From: Tubiluchus corallicola
Taxonomy: Eukaryota > Priapulida > Priapulimorpha > Priapulimorphida > Tubiluchidae
Assembly (NCBI GenBank): GCA_030141605.1
Contig: JAQGDQ010000713.1
Location: forward strand, 1 to 35,333
DNA length: 35,333 nt
Reading direction: 5' to 3'
The notes under the pieces: model-generated
What the model was told of the DNA's origin: nothing
The model's database searches: none
What the model saw: only the letters and a program-made list of their open reading frames with translations
Made by a program: the position numbers and the translations under genes
Shown here: piece after piece, positions 12,001 through 22,223 of the stretch
Layout of the letters: each line of letters begins with the position of its first letter
Position numbering within the stretch: position 1 is the first letter of the stretch

Positions 12001-15000
12001 CATTACATAATGTAATTGTGATATTTTTATTGAAATGGATACAAATCTCGAGACGACTAAACTGCATAGATAAACTATGCACTTGGGCTTAAAATGAAAC
12101 AAAAAAGACACTACAAAAAACTGAATCTGACTGAATCTCTCAGAAGTGTAAGCACAATATTTTTAACACTAGTGTGCATCATGTTCTAAACTCACGTTTC
12201 AAAGCAAACAGCCAAGAAATTATCACACGGGTTGTAGGAATGAATCCAGGTTTTTAGATCGTACTTTCGTTGGTTCAATAAATTTCTGTTGCTCATTGGA
12301 AACTAAAAGTTATTATGTTTCGGCTTCGTATTTCGATACTTTCCGTCTGACTGCTGCATCCCATCTAATTGCTGAATCCTAGTGTAATACATTCCACGAC
12401 CGTTTTTCAATAAGAACAATTAAGACCGAAACGCAGCAAATCACGCATTCAATTCACAGTAAGCTAATCTTTACCGTGATACCGTCACTAGGTATAAACT
12501 GTGTAAAAGTACTGTATGCTGAACGCTGTTTGTCCGTGCAAACAAATGCTCGAACAAGTGTTTTGTACAGTGGTTCTCCCCTTGGGCATTTTGCCAAGTT
12601 TCATCTGTAGTACGGCAATTTCGCCACCAGAGGCGCAGATGCATGCTCAATGGCGGCCTAGTCAACTGTTCGTCTTGTGTACATTTTTATCCGAACTTTT
12701 GCCAAGGATTCTTAAACATGAAATTTTCGTGAAGAAACAGGTACGTATTCGTATTCACAATATAATCGCGAGTTATTCGAGCTCAACTTAATTTTGGTGA
12801 TATTCTCCCTTTAAGTATGTATTCTTTTGTTCTTGTTGTGCTTTATCTTACAAATTATGCCGTTATACCTTTCAGATTTCATCATATTTTGTACATGAAC
12901 GTTGTGCGCATGCTGTTTATGCTTAACCCTTTCACTCCCAAATTATTTTTGTAGTAAGAAAAAATTTTTTGGCTTGGTACTTTTGTTCAGTATGTCCATC
13001 TTGTTTTACCGTATATACTCGCATATAAGCCGAATTTAGAACTGTAAAATACAATACTGAAATCAGGGGGTCGGCTTATATGCGCATGAAACAAAATGAA
13101 GGAGTGTGTGGAGAAGGAGATCTTCGAGCGGTTTGAAGCCCAGAGACAAAATGGATATGACTTTTGATTTATCATGTCCAGAGACAGGACAATGATTTTG
13201 AAGGTTTCTAATTATTTTTAAGAACACTACGTTAAATTATAAACAGAAATGTTATAATTTTTTGTGAATAAATAGAAAACAAAATATTTTCTTCTTTATT
13301 CATATCAAAATGTATAATTTCTTCTATTTCTTCTAGTATGTAACATAAAAGTAAGCATTTTACATCTTTATAGTAAAAAATTTCTATGAACCAAAAATAC
13401 CCCAATTAACAAAATGTGACAAAAAGGGATCAATTTTGTTGATTGGCTATGGAGTAAAATTAGACAAGTTGATGGTCGGCTTTTATACGGGTTTTTGCAA
13501 AAACTGGCCATTTTAAAGCAGTTTTAGGGGGTCGGCTTATATGCGATGTAGGCTTATATGCGAGTATATACGGTAATTGTTTTTTTCTACCTGTGCCTGT
13601 GTGCTAAATATAGCCTGTATCCCACGGGATACATTGGGATTCAATGGAAGCATAAAATGTGCTTTATTTTGCAACTGCTGATAATATTTTAAAGTATTTA
13701 AGACATTTAGCATGCATGCTATGCTGATCTGTACAAAGTCGTCTCTAAAGTACTGTACCTTGCGCAGTTTTTTATGCCATGTAGATTTTTTAGTTTGCCA
13801 TTTTATCACCATTTTTAGTCTATTGTTATTGGCTTAAATCAAAATAATTACTAACAGATCAAATAACTGTGTCAGTTTTAAAATTTTATTAATTTTAAAG
13901 GCAGAAAATATTCTCGTATCCCACGGGATACAACGGGTATGAAAGGGTTAACATTTCATTAATATTCAATATAATTAAAAGAATTTAATTACATTCGTGC
14001 TCCTATAAGGTTTCCTCTCTACCACTTGCTGGCCGAGCCCTCTTCCTACATCTTCATCGGAATTACTCAGGATGCAAAGCGGGAGGAGTTCTACAACGAG
14101 GAGCGCAGGCTGTGCGACCTGCGTCTCTTCCAGCCCATTCTCAAGATCGTCGAGCCGGAGGGAAACAGAGAGGAGAAGATGCTTAATTACGAAATAGGTA
14201 ATGGGTTAATTGTCTTTGTAATGAATATTGATGATCATGATGATGATGATGATGACTGTGACAGTGACGACAATGTGCAGGTTATCCACGAACATTTCAT
14301 ATCATACATGTTATTAAACTCTTATCAAAAATTGTAAAAATTGTAATGAATAATATTGATGATGATGATGATGATGATGATGACTGTGACAGTGACGACA
14401 ACGTGCAAGTTATCCACGAACATTTCATATCATACATGTTATTAAACTCTTATCAAAAATTGTAAAAATTGTAATGAATAATATTGATGATGATGATGAT
14501 GATGACTGTGACAGTGACAACAATGTGCAGGTTATCCACGAACATTTCATATCATACATATTATTAAACTCTTATCAAAAATTGTAAAAATTTTAATGAA
14601 TAATATTGATGATGATGATGATGATGATGATGACTGTGACAGTGACAACAATGTGCAAGTTATCCACGAACATTTCATATCATATACATATTATTAAACT
14701 CTTATCAAAAATTGATGATGATGATGGTGATCGTGATGGAGATGATGGAGATGCTGGTGATGATGATGATGACTGTGACAATTATGACAATGTGCAGGTT
14801 ATCCACGAATATTTCATGTCATACATATTATTAAACGCTTATCAAAAATTGATGATGACTACAACAGGTGATGACGATGGTGATCGTGATGGAGATGATG
14901 GAGATGCTGGTGATGATGATGATGACTGTGACAATTACGACAATATGCAGGTTATCCACGAATATTTCACGTCATACATATTATTAAACGCTTATCAAAA

Positions 15001-15469
15001 ATTGATGATGACTACAACAGGTGATGACGATGGTGATCGTGATGGAGGTGGTGGTGATGATGACGACGACGACGACGACGATGTGATGACGATGATGTTG
15101 ATGATGATGATGACGACGACGACGGTGGTGGTGGTGAAGGTGACGATGATGCTGATGATAACAATGATATTTGTTTTTGCGGTTTTAGAAAATGTAAACA
15201 AACAAATGAAGAAATTTGTTCATATGTGCATTTGATTGCGACAACTCTAACGACTTCTCCGTTACTAGGCCTAGCGATCGGAATGCCGCTCACGGAATTT
15301 GATGAAATCAAGGACCTGGAGATGCTGGAGTTTCGCCGGAACGTTCTCACCGTGTGCCAGGACGCCATCGAGAGGCGAGAGCAGACGGGCAACGCCCTCT
15401 ACGTCTACCCGCCGCACGTGGAGTCCACGCCGGACATTCCACAAAACATGATGCACAAGCTTGACGAAG
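9060..15469 (+). CDS. PIK3CA: class IA PI3-kinase catalytic subunit p110-alpha, 5' part (4 exons)
   Basis: The product phosphorylates PtdIns(4,5)P2 to PtdIns(3,4,5)P3 at the inner plasma membrane, acting with a p85-type regulatory subunit. Joined exons 9060-9075, 10241-10382, 14010-14197 and 15269-15469 give 182 codons plus one base. They cover the N-terminus, the whole adaptor-binding domain that docks p85, and the linker entering the Ras-binding domain. Diagnostic strings are [32 protein letters not shown], and YVYPPHVES near the end. These match p110-alpha better than p110-beta, which lacks the GNREEK and YVYPP-NVES type segments. The GN pair and the arginines at the ABD surface, known tumour-mutation positions in the human protein, are conserved. 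Ras-binding, C2, helical and kinase domains are not in the window, so the gene is partial. Splice phases are 1, 2, 1 and 1, all with GT-AG ends. Confidence 0.95.
9076..10240 (+). other. PIK3CA: PIK3CA intron 1
   Basis: 1165 bp, donor GTACAT and acceptor TTCTATTTTAG. AT-rich, with T-rich tracts near 9200-9330 and 9440-9545. No other feature recognised. Confidence 0.8.
10241..10382 (+). CDS. PIK3CA: PIK3CA coding exon 2 (adaptor-binding domain, first half)
   Basis: Reads [13 protein letters not shown] through LLPTGIIIT and ends in KEAK plus two bases. The acceptor is TCTATTTTAG and the donor GTACGT. I chose the donor at 10383 rather than the GTAACA four bases later because only the former keeps frame with exon 3 and yields KEAKKFPLYHLL across the junction. 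Confidence 0.93.
11530..11863. mobile_element. pogo/Tigger-like MITE, 334 bp
   Basis: Ends read CAGTCAACTCTCGTTAAACCGGA and the complement of CAGTCGACAATCGTTAAACCGG, with three mismatches between the inverted repeats. TA flanks both sides (11528-11529 and 11864-11865). A run of about ten G residues follows the left TIR at 11561. GTTTACCG, TTTATCCG and GGTTTAACG motifs recur internally. It is related in end sequence to the element at 2016-2508 but not the same family. Confidence 0.8.
12927..13947. mobile_element. piggyBac-like non-autonomous element, TTAA-flanked
   Basis: Flanked by TTAA at 12923-12926 and 13948-13951. Ends are CCCTTTCACTCCC and the complement of CCCTTTCATACCCG, the CCCTTT-start and TTAA target expected of piggyBac transposons. 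A 16-bp palindrome GTATCCCACGGGATAC occurs near 13617 and near 13917 in direct orientation and may be a subterminal protein-binding repeat. The 1.02-kb length includes a 565-bp MITE inserted later. A minus-strand frame at 13537-13812 might be a transposase scrap, but I cannot identify it. Confidence 0.75.
13009..13573. mobile_element. MITE with CCGTATATACTCGCATATAAGCC ends, nested
   Basis: 565 bp, terminal inverted repeats of at least 23 bp that are perfect on inspection, flanked by TA on each side (13007-13008 and 13574-13575). An extra GGCTTATATGCG copy lies next to each end. It interrupts the piggyBac-like element, so it is the younger insertion. No coding capacity. Confidence 0.85.
14010..14197 (+). 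CDS. PIK3CA: PIK3CA coding exon 3 (adaptor-binding domain, second half)
   Basis: Acceptor CTCCTATAAG. The first base completes the lysine codon from exon 2, then [15 protein letters not shown] leads to [18 protein letters not shown] and [12 protein letters not shown] plus one base, with donor GTAATG. GC content is clearly higher than the surrounding intron, as expected of conserved coding sequence. Confidence 0.96.
14216..15170. repeat. GAT-rich minisatellite, six units of about 122-153 bp
   Basis: Each unit pairs a (GAT)n run ending GACTGTGACA with a conserved block containing TTATCCACGAA and TTATTAAAC-CTTATCAAAAATTG. TTATCCACGA occurs at 14282, 14410, 14532, 14660, 14799 and 14952. The last two units carry longer, more degenerate GAT/GAC tracts, and the array ends in a GAC/GGT-rich tail (about 15000-15170). 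It fills most of PIK3CA intron 3, starting 19 bp after the exon 3 donor. Long frames of Asp or Met runs here are repeat artefacts. Confidence 0.92.
15269..15469 (+). CDS. PIK3CA: PIK3CA coding exon 4 (linker to Ras-binding domain)
   Basis: Acceptor CCGTTACTAG. Two bases complete the glycine codon, then [15 protein letters not shown] and [14 protein letters not shown], then [14 protein letters not shown] and a final KLDEG, with donor GTACGA. This corresponds to the segment just before the Ras-binding domain in p110-alpha. GC-rich relative to flanks. The next exon, expected to start the Ras-binding domain, is not found in the remaining 19.9 kb. Confidence 0.96.
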
Positions 15470-15649
15470 GTACGAAAATTGACCATTTTTTCATTAAAGG
15501 AGAGGTCAAGCGTTCTGAGAAGTTAGGTTCATATAAATGTGCGCAAAAAGCGTTAGAAGGATTTAGTTCTGATGGTGCGTCATAAATGCATCTCGTGTAT
15601 TTTACAAAAACCACTTAAAATTGCGATCATTTCATGCTCAAACACTCTC

Positions 15650-16222
15650 ATTTTGGACACTTATTCCACCAATGATGCCATTTTGAACACTTATTCCACC
15701 AATGATGTCATTTTGAACACTTATTCCACCAATGATGTCATTTTGAACACTTATTTCACCAATGATGTCATTTTGAACACTTATTCCACCAATGATGCCA
15801 TTTTGAACACTTATTCCACCAATGATGCCATTTTGAACACTTATTCCACCAATGATGTCATTTTGAACACTTATTCCACCAATGATGTCATTTTGAACAC
15901 TTATTCCACCAATGATGTCATTTTGAACACTTATTCCACCAATGATGTCATTTTGGACACTTATTCCACCAATGATGTCATTTTGAACACTTATTCCACC
16001 AATGATGCCATTTTGAACACTTATTCCACCAATGATGTCATTTTGAACACTTATTCCACCAATGATGTCATTTTGGACACTTATTCCACCAATGATGTCA
16101 TTTTGAACACTTATTCCACCAATGATGCCATTTTGAACACTTATTCCACCAATGATGTCATTTTGAACACCTATTCCACCAATGATGTCATTTTGAACAC
16201 TTATTCCACCAATGATGTCATT
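15650..16222. repeat. 30-bp minisatellite, about 19 units
   Basis: Unit is close to ATTTTGAACACTTATTCCAC plus CAATGATGTC, with variants GTC/GCC, AAC/GAC and rare single changes. The period is divisible by three and contains no stop in one frame on each strand, so both strands show long decapeptide-repeat frames. These are artefacts of the repeat. A four-unit block (15901-16020) is repeated in the same order of variants at 16021-16140, showing recent expansion in 120-bp steps. It lies in the presumed PIK3CA intron 4. Confidence 0.97.
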
Positions 16223-16354
16223 CATCGCCTGAAGAGAACCGTCTATTGTCCGTCTAAAGTATAATAAGTTTTTATAAAAATTAGATTTTTTGGTATTTTT
16301 GCATGAAACTGTAGAAGTCTCAGTTAGTATAAGCAGAATCTTCTTGATTTACCC

Positions 16355-16690
16355 CCTTGTTTTTGTTGTTGTTGTTGGCATCCTTCTGCCTCGGAAGACA
16401 ATGGAGTGTGTGCCAATCGACTGTGGCTGAGCAGTGCGATCCTTGAACGTGTCCAGGGTGCATGCCTGGGCAAGGTGTATGGAGAACCTGAGTTGCCCAG
16501 ACAACAGGAACCCCCCCTCTTCTTCCCTGGTGTAGTTCAAAGGAAAGCGGAGCGATACGTTTGGCACCAGGTTGGCTGCAGGAGCTGCCGGATTCAGTCA
16601 GTGCGACACTGGTAGCAGCGGACACAGGGCAGCAGCTGTGGCATTGGTGGTGGTAGTGGTGGGGTGGGGGTGTCACAACAGCTATGATGG
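16355..16690. repeat. GC-rich block, possible interspersed repeat
   Basis: Starts with TTGTTGTTGTTGTTGGCATCC and ends in a GGTGGTGGTAGTGGTGGGG tract. Base composition is clearly richer in GC than on either side. Overlapping frames are open on both strands but none shows a domain. It could be a retroposed or interspersed repeat; this cannot be settled from a single copy. Confidence 0.3.
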
Positions 16691-17289
16691 CAGGACCGCC
16701 AATATTAACAATAGAAGTGGTAGTGATGAATGCAACGCTTTAGTGTGAAGTACAAACCTGGTAATCATCTTTTTCATTGTATCCTTACCCTTAAATTGGA
16801 AAATAGCTAGGATAGCATTCCAGCTGTCAACCATCTCTTTACTGACCTTGTTTGGTGTTGCCTAACATTGATGTTTAAAGATACACCGTAATTTAGCCCA
16901 AGGTAATTTTTTGCGTACACAGATGTTTTTGCATGGCTCTGAAAGTCTAAAAAGTTCTTCTAGTCAGGGCCGTCTCTACGACTCATGAAACTAGGCATTG
17001 TCTTTGGCAAATTTGGTAATAAGCCTCTTCACAGTTCCAGCAATTTTAACGATGATCGTGAAAAGGTCAAAGGTTAAGTGAACCAGACAACACATTTGTG
17101 TACACTTGACAACCCCTCACAACCCATGCTATTGCAGTTATAGCGGTTTTAGCAACTAGCTAGAACATTACCTTGTCCAATTCTTCTTGTTCCCAAGTAA
17201 GACCCTTCTAGTAAATCACCAATTAAGTAATGTCTACATAGAACAACTGAAGTACTGGACTGATGCGGCAGACGTATTGTATTAAGACG
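16691..17289. other. unannotated sequence
   Basis: No gene or element that I can support between the GC-rich block and the 145-bp repeat. Confidence 0.4.
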
Positions 17290-17793
17290 CGTTGCTGTGT
17301 TACATTTAACCTTTGACCTACAGCAACTGTGCATGAGCAGAATGAAACTCCACGTAAAGCGACTGAAACTGCTGAACTCAGCTGCAGAAGGCTTTGCTTT
17401 GCACACATGCCACGCGGCGGTTGTAGTTCAGACTCACTGCTATGGTACACGTAACTTTTTACCTACAGCAACTGCACATGCGCACAACGAAACTCCACGT
17501 AAAGCGACTGAAACTGTTGAACTCAGCTGCAGAAGGCCTTGCTTTACACACATGTCACATGGCAGTTGTAGTTCAGACTCACTGCTATGGTACACGTAAC
17601 TTTTTACCTACAGCAACTGTACATGCGCAGAACGAAACTCCAGGTAAAGCGGCTATAACTGCTGAGCTCAGCTGCAGACGGCTTTGCTTTACACATATGC
17701 CACGCGGCGGTTGTAGTTCAGACTCACTGCTATGGTACACATAACTTTACCTACAGCAATTGCACATGCGTAGAATGAAACTCCACGTAAAGC
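17290..17793. repeat. 145-bp tandem repeat, about 3.4 units
   Basis: CCTACAGCAACTG recurs with the core at 17321, 17466, 17611 and (slightly changed) 17754, a 143-145 bp spacing. The last unit breaks off after CTCCACGTAAAG and runs straight into the LRR-gene array, so the array boundary lies inside this repeat. Frames through it (for example 17297-17599 and 17442-17744) are shifted repeats of one another and are not genes. Confidence 0.92.
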
Positions 17794-17940
17794 ATTTTCC
17801 ACAATTTAGCATTTTCCAATCCCACAAGAGGGAGCATAATATGCCCTAATAAACAAGGTGAATTCCTAGAGCTTTTTCTTCCGTGTACTTCTATGTTTTG
17901 TTTTACCTGGTTTCCTATAATTACATCAATTTCCTCAATA

Positions 17941-19313
17941 GGAAGGCATCGCAGTCACAAACTAATCTGCTGCTTTTAAAATGGAATTTCACGTTAAAAA
18001 AGTTATTGTTTCTATGCAGGCGCAGTTTTGTCATGCGACTTATTTTCGTGAACGAGATAGTGATGTATCGAAATTTAGGATTGTTTGAAAGATCGAGGTT
18101 TGCAGTTGTGAGACTTTTGCAGAACTTCAATTGAAGGAACTCTAAACGATGCATATTGTAAAATGCTTTGGGGTGAATCACTTTCATTCCTTTAATGTAG
18201 TTCAAATGGACATCTTCCGCCGAGCCTTGCGTAAAGTTTTCTCCGAGGTCGTCCATGTGGCCACGGTCGATTGCCAGGGTGTTAACATGCTTGCCTTCCA
18301 AAAAATTATTTGGCAAACTTTTCGCTTTAAACGAGGTGATTCTTAAAGTCAGGGCAAGACCAAAACCTGGATATGGGACCGAATTTGATATTTCCTCCAG
18401 TTTTGTGGAATCCAAGTCCATTTGCTTGCTATCGGAAATTATCCTGCAATATAATTTCCATATTTTAGTTACATTACACGTGGATACAGTGTAGCTGCAA
18501 TCTTCATATATACTCTTATTGTTGGAACAAAAATCTAGAAAGGTCAGTGAAGACGCCCAAGAATGGACTTCAGGCTTTTTGCCTGCTACATGCCAGCAGT
18601 GTATTTTACTACTACGCCACTGGTTTTTTTCATCCATACGGTTCTACAATCACATGTAAAATTCTCATTTAGTTCGAATGTAATCTTCACTTTCTCGGGC
18701 GTCACGCCGCATGAAATTTTGGCTTATCCATCGTAGCAATCGCGGTTTTTATTACATGAAGTTCTTCAAATTTTGGAGAGTTTGACACGTCCAAAAAATG
18801 CCACTCTGTCAGGCTTTGACATTTGTCAACAAACAGATGTTTTAGTGAAATTAAATTTTTGAATGCCTTTGGATGTATTTTTACTAGTTGTTTGTTTTCC
18901 TTTATTTTAACAAATTCAACACCGTGCGCGAGTAGAAAGTTCTCCCGGAGTTCTGTTATCCCATCACTTTCTTTTATTTGGAATTCCTCAACTTCAATGT
19001 CTTGTAAAAAATTTGATGGTAGTGCATTGCTTTCGTAGCGCTTCACTGTAATGTCAGATGCCTTTCCACCAAGGTGAGAGTTTATTGCTGTTCGTAATTT
19101 TTCGACAATACCTGCATTGGTTGTGCCATCAAAGCCGCAAGTGATGCCAGTGTCACCCCGTGCATTTTCAGACCTCCAGCAGTTTTCACTAAGAATTCCG
19201 CTTGACGTACCGACAAATATATCCGTATACGTGCTGACATCCAGTGTAATAAAAATGAGGCAGAAAACTTTCACAGAACTGCTGTTTGGGGGTATTAGTG
19301 CCATCACCTGCAT
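17941..19313 (-). pseudogene. LRR-like GPI-anchored protein, copy 1 (frameshifted, 3'-truncated)
   Basis: Same protein as the intact copy at 22497-24059 but broken in three ways. A 1-nt loss near 18702-18712 turns the KPKFHAG reading into KPKFHAA and a stop. A seven-residue T run at 18624-18630, versus eight in the intact copy, causes a second shift. The gene is cut after the CDCDA motif, where codon sequence meets a spacer fragment at about 17932-17943 through a dozen non-homologous bases. The last 65 or so codons, including the membrane-anchor tail, are absent. Strand-patch residues in module 2 differ from all other copies (LALTLRITSF; DVHLNY). Upstream sequence and the MQVMAL start are conserved. 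Confidence 0.85.
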
Positions 19314-19437
19314 TGCTGGAAGTTTCTTGTTCCCCTAAAGCAGGATGACAGCATGTTGTGACATGTAGTCATGTCAATAATTACTAGGGAATACAAGCAG
19401 TTTCGCAGTTGTTACTAATGACAACAATTGTTTAGTT

Positions 19438-19623
19438 ATGTCGTCGTATATATATGTAAGAGTCAAGGCTACAGCTCTGACGGCGGCACTATTTGCGGTG
19501 ATCTATATTTCAAAAGAAATGTCTCGATCTAGTATCGTGCCATTGGGGGTTTATTTTTCGAATCGGGTTCACCGGGACGAAAATTGGGGGGTAAAGAAAC
19601 CTCGAAAAATGGCCATTTTTTGA
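19438..19623 (+). other. conserved block head-to-head with the LRR gene, with small open frame
   Basis: About 135 bp upstream of the gene start on the opposite strand is a block starting MSSYIYVRVKATALTAALFAV if translated. The same frame stays open in the other units (about 24193, 27590, 29295 and 33922), with different 3' ends. Differences between units 1 and 2 in this frame are mostly amino-acid changing, which argues against purifying selection on a peptide, so I do not call a gene. It may be promoter-region or transposon-derived DNA shared by descent. Confidence 0.4.
19445..19458 (-). promoter_or_regulatory. candidate TATA-like element of LRR gene copy 1
   Basis: TATATATATG tract (minus strand CATATATATA) about 145 bp upstream of the shared ATG. 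The same tract at similar distance is kept upstream of the copies starting at 24059, 27456, 29161 and 33788. Position fits a core promoter with a roughly 100-bp leader, but there is no direct evidence of transcription. An alternative is a leader intron ending at the CTTTAG that lies about 35 bp before the ATG. Confidence 0.3.
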
Positions 19624-20584
19624 CCATTTTTTGCAAAACTTATACTTCTTATTTTTGGACAGCGGGAATGGGCCATAGGTTGTGCTGGCTATGGATAGAT
19701 AGCCCGTTCAGCAGTGGGTGTAGTAGGTATATTTAGAATTCGCGAGAGGGCAATGGTGTCCCGCAACGGTCATTTTCCCGCATCAAACTCGCGATTTTTT
19801 CGAAATTTTTGTCAAACAGCCTGCAGAAAAAACATTCTAGTGGCGCCTGGTGGGACTCTCGGAAGCAGATATATGGCTCTATAGAAAGAGGAAGAACAGG
19901 GCTACACAATGATGTGGGCTATATTTTAGGGCACGTCTACTAAGAGGAGTACCGACGAGTTAATTAGATGCTCTATTTTTAGCAATTTTTTCGTTGTTCT
20001 GACGTCATCCCTTATACTCTGCCTATAACTTTAATTCAGTAAAAGCTGCTGCTGGTTTTGTGTTATGAGTGAGGACTATGTAGGATGATTACATATTATT
20101 GATTATAAGTGTATTTATACGCAAAATTTTTACAGGGGCTTTGCTAGTCTAGTATGAAAGTTAGAACAAGTTCGCTCTATGCACGAATTTTATGCATGCT
20201 GTACTTTGTAATAACCCCTTAACATGAAATTCTTAATTTGGTTCTTGACTTGACTATGGGTACACGGGGGCAGTGGGGACAATATGTGAGATGGTTTGCA
20301 TGCACAAGTTTCGTAAACAGAAATAACGAACTTGCCTGTAATGCTTTTGAAAGTTTGCAGAGGTGTGCTGATGATGCTGTCCTTTCAAATTGGCCTGTTT
20401 ATTTTCCACTCATTTAGTTCAAGTTACACCATGTCAAGCCGAAAAGTGCATGGCAAAAAAACATTGTTTCCTACAAAAAATCAAAAGCAACATGAACTTC
20501 TTATCATCATACCCGCATGTATGATTCATCATTATTAATGCCAAGCTGTTCTCTTATAACAATTAATGCACTTTCTATGTTTTA

Positions 20585-21120
20585 ATATGTTGTTTATTGC
20601 TGCAGACGATAGTTTCGACACCAACTGTCATTTTCAATGCTATAAATCAAGCCAAAACAAATAATTAGCACAATTATGACAGTACTAATCAAGGCATAAA
20701 ATAAATTATATCATTAAACATGTTGTTTTATTGCTGCAGACGATTGTTTCGACATCAACTGTCATTTTCAATGCTATAAATCAAGCCAAAACAAACAATT
20801 AGCACAATTATGACAGTACTAATCAAGGCATAAAATAAATTATATCATTAAACATGTTGTTTTATTGCTGCAGACGATTGTTTCGACATCAACTGTCATT
20901 TTCAATGCTCTAAATCAAGCCAAAACAAATAATTAGCAGAATTATGACACTACCTACCAAGGCATAAAATAAATTATATCATTAAACATGTTGTTTTATT
21001 GCTGCAGACGATTGTTTCGACAGCAACTGTCATTTTCAATGCTATAAATCAAGCCAAAACAAATAATTACCACAATTATGACAGTACTAATCAAGGCATA
21101 AAATAAATTATATCATCAAA
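20585..21120. repeat. 134-bp satellite, four copies
   Basis: GCTGCAGACGA occurs at 20599, 20733, 20867 and 21001. Each unit contains CAACTGTCATTTTCAATGCT and ends in AAATTATATCATTAAACATG. Changes such as CAGTACTAAT versus CACTACCTACC distinguish the units. Confidence 0.93.
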
Positions 21121-21469
21121 CAATCAGAGAATGAAATTCAAAGTGTCAGATGGAACTACAACTTTGAAAGAGGTTCTCATGTAAAGAAAACAAAAATTGT
21201 ACCTTCTGTATCAGATTCAGGCAAAGATCACAACAACCAGCAAACAATTAGTTTAGCACCAAGCAAAGTCTGCATTCTGTTGGGTGGGAAAACAAACCAC
21301 TGTAACCAGAGTTAGAAGAATAATGCACATTTTACACAATTTAGCATTTTCCAATCCCACAAGAGGGAGCATAATATGCGCTAATAAACAACGTGAATTC
21401 CTAGAGCTTTTTCTTCTGTGTACTTCTATGTTTTGTTTTACCTGGTTTCCTATAATTACATCAGTTTGG

Positions 21470-21870
21470 AAACCCCTCAGTTCCCAACCTGTCGTAATAG
21501 TACCTCTTGGGGGTACCAGTGAACACTACAAGATGTACCTGAGGAGCCTCTTAGACAATTTTAAAAAAAGTGTTATATAATAATCAGCAGGTAGTTCACA
21601 CATCTCTGTTGACAGTGCCAACAATTCATTGTTATTGGTCGAGGTCATGACCTTGTCTACTGTAAAGCTTTCAGTTAATTTTGGCCCTGTGTGAAGAAAG
21701 CTTTTCAACAATGGTGTCAGTCAGGACAAAAGCCCGAAACCGCCTTGACGTTTGCCGAGGCACGAGAGTCAGTCTGTCAAAAACTGAACTTCGATTCAAA
21801 AAGTTAGATTCTGCCATGCAACACACAGCCATCTCATTAAACTCTCATTTAGTCCACTTTATTGGAGCAA
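21470..21870 (+). mobile_element. hAT transposase fragment embedded in the array unit
   Basis: Near 21485-21520 is GTTCCCAACCTG...CTTGGGGGTACC, resembling the 5' end of CAGTGGTTCCCAACC-type hAT elements. At 21684-21810 the frame reads CEESFSTM, then [10 protein letters not shown] and R-x-x-L-S, the C-terminal signature of ZBED5/SCAND3-type hAT transposases (compare 6822-7142). Everything between is missing. It was present before the unit duplicated, because the same fragment lies at about 31199-31585. Confidence 0.6.
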
Positions 21871-22223
21871 TATGAATAATAAAGATATTCATAATGTTAC
21901 ATCACTGTTGGTTCTTCATTTTGCTTATGGCAGGCGAAGCGGTACCATAAAAAAATGTAGGTACAGGGTGTCCAAAGGTATGGAACCGGGGTTTAGGCAG
22001 CCACTACACCCAGTTTTGCCCAGGAGCAATAGAGCTAAGCAAATGTTTACGCTGTGCAGCATATCCGGCGATTAATAAAAAAAGTTTCTTGTTTTAGTTG
22101 AAGCAGCGCACGCTTACAGAAAGCCAAGATGTGTTTGCGAAAAGTCATGAGGCCTGAGAATTACGTCATGATTTTCAGGTGAATGGCAGCTACCAGTCCA
22201 CTGTGCATGAAAATTTCTATACA

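Larger units (their letters stand above)
10383..14009 (+). other. PIK3CA: PIK3CA intron 2
   Basis: About 3.6 kb. Contains a pogo-like MITE, a piggyBac-like element with a second MITE nested inside it, and about 2 kb of unannotated AT-rich DNA (10383-11527 and 11866-12922). The small frames there (for example 11176-11430 and 12516-12791) show no domain. Confidence 0.8.

Noticed and set aside
14026-15235. Asp-, Met- and Ser-rich frames around the GAT array
   Set aside because: Repeat artefacts; only the first part of the 14026 frame, before the donor at 14198, is real PIK3CA coding sequence.
15650-16222. CRISPR-like regular array
   Set aside because: Direct tandem repeat with no unique spacers, in eukaryotic DNA.
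15572-16264. 230-codon plus and 195-codon minus repeat-protein frames
   Set aside because: Both are translations of one 30-bp minisatellite in a presumed intron; no start context, signal or anchor supports a protein.
16406-16615. Plus-strand frame in the GC-rich block
   Set aside because: Frames are open on both strands because of base composition; no domain seen, so kept only as a possible repeat.
17297-17744. Two overlapping 100-codon frames with similar peptides
   Set aside because: Same frame class moved by one 145-bp repeat unit; tandem DNA repeat, not a gene family.
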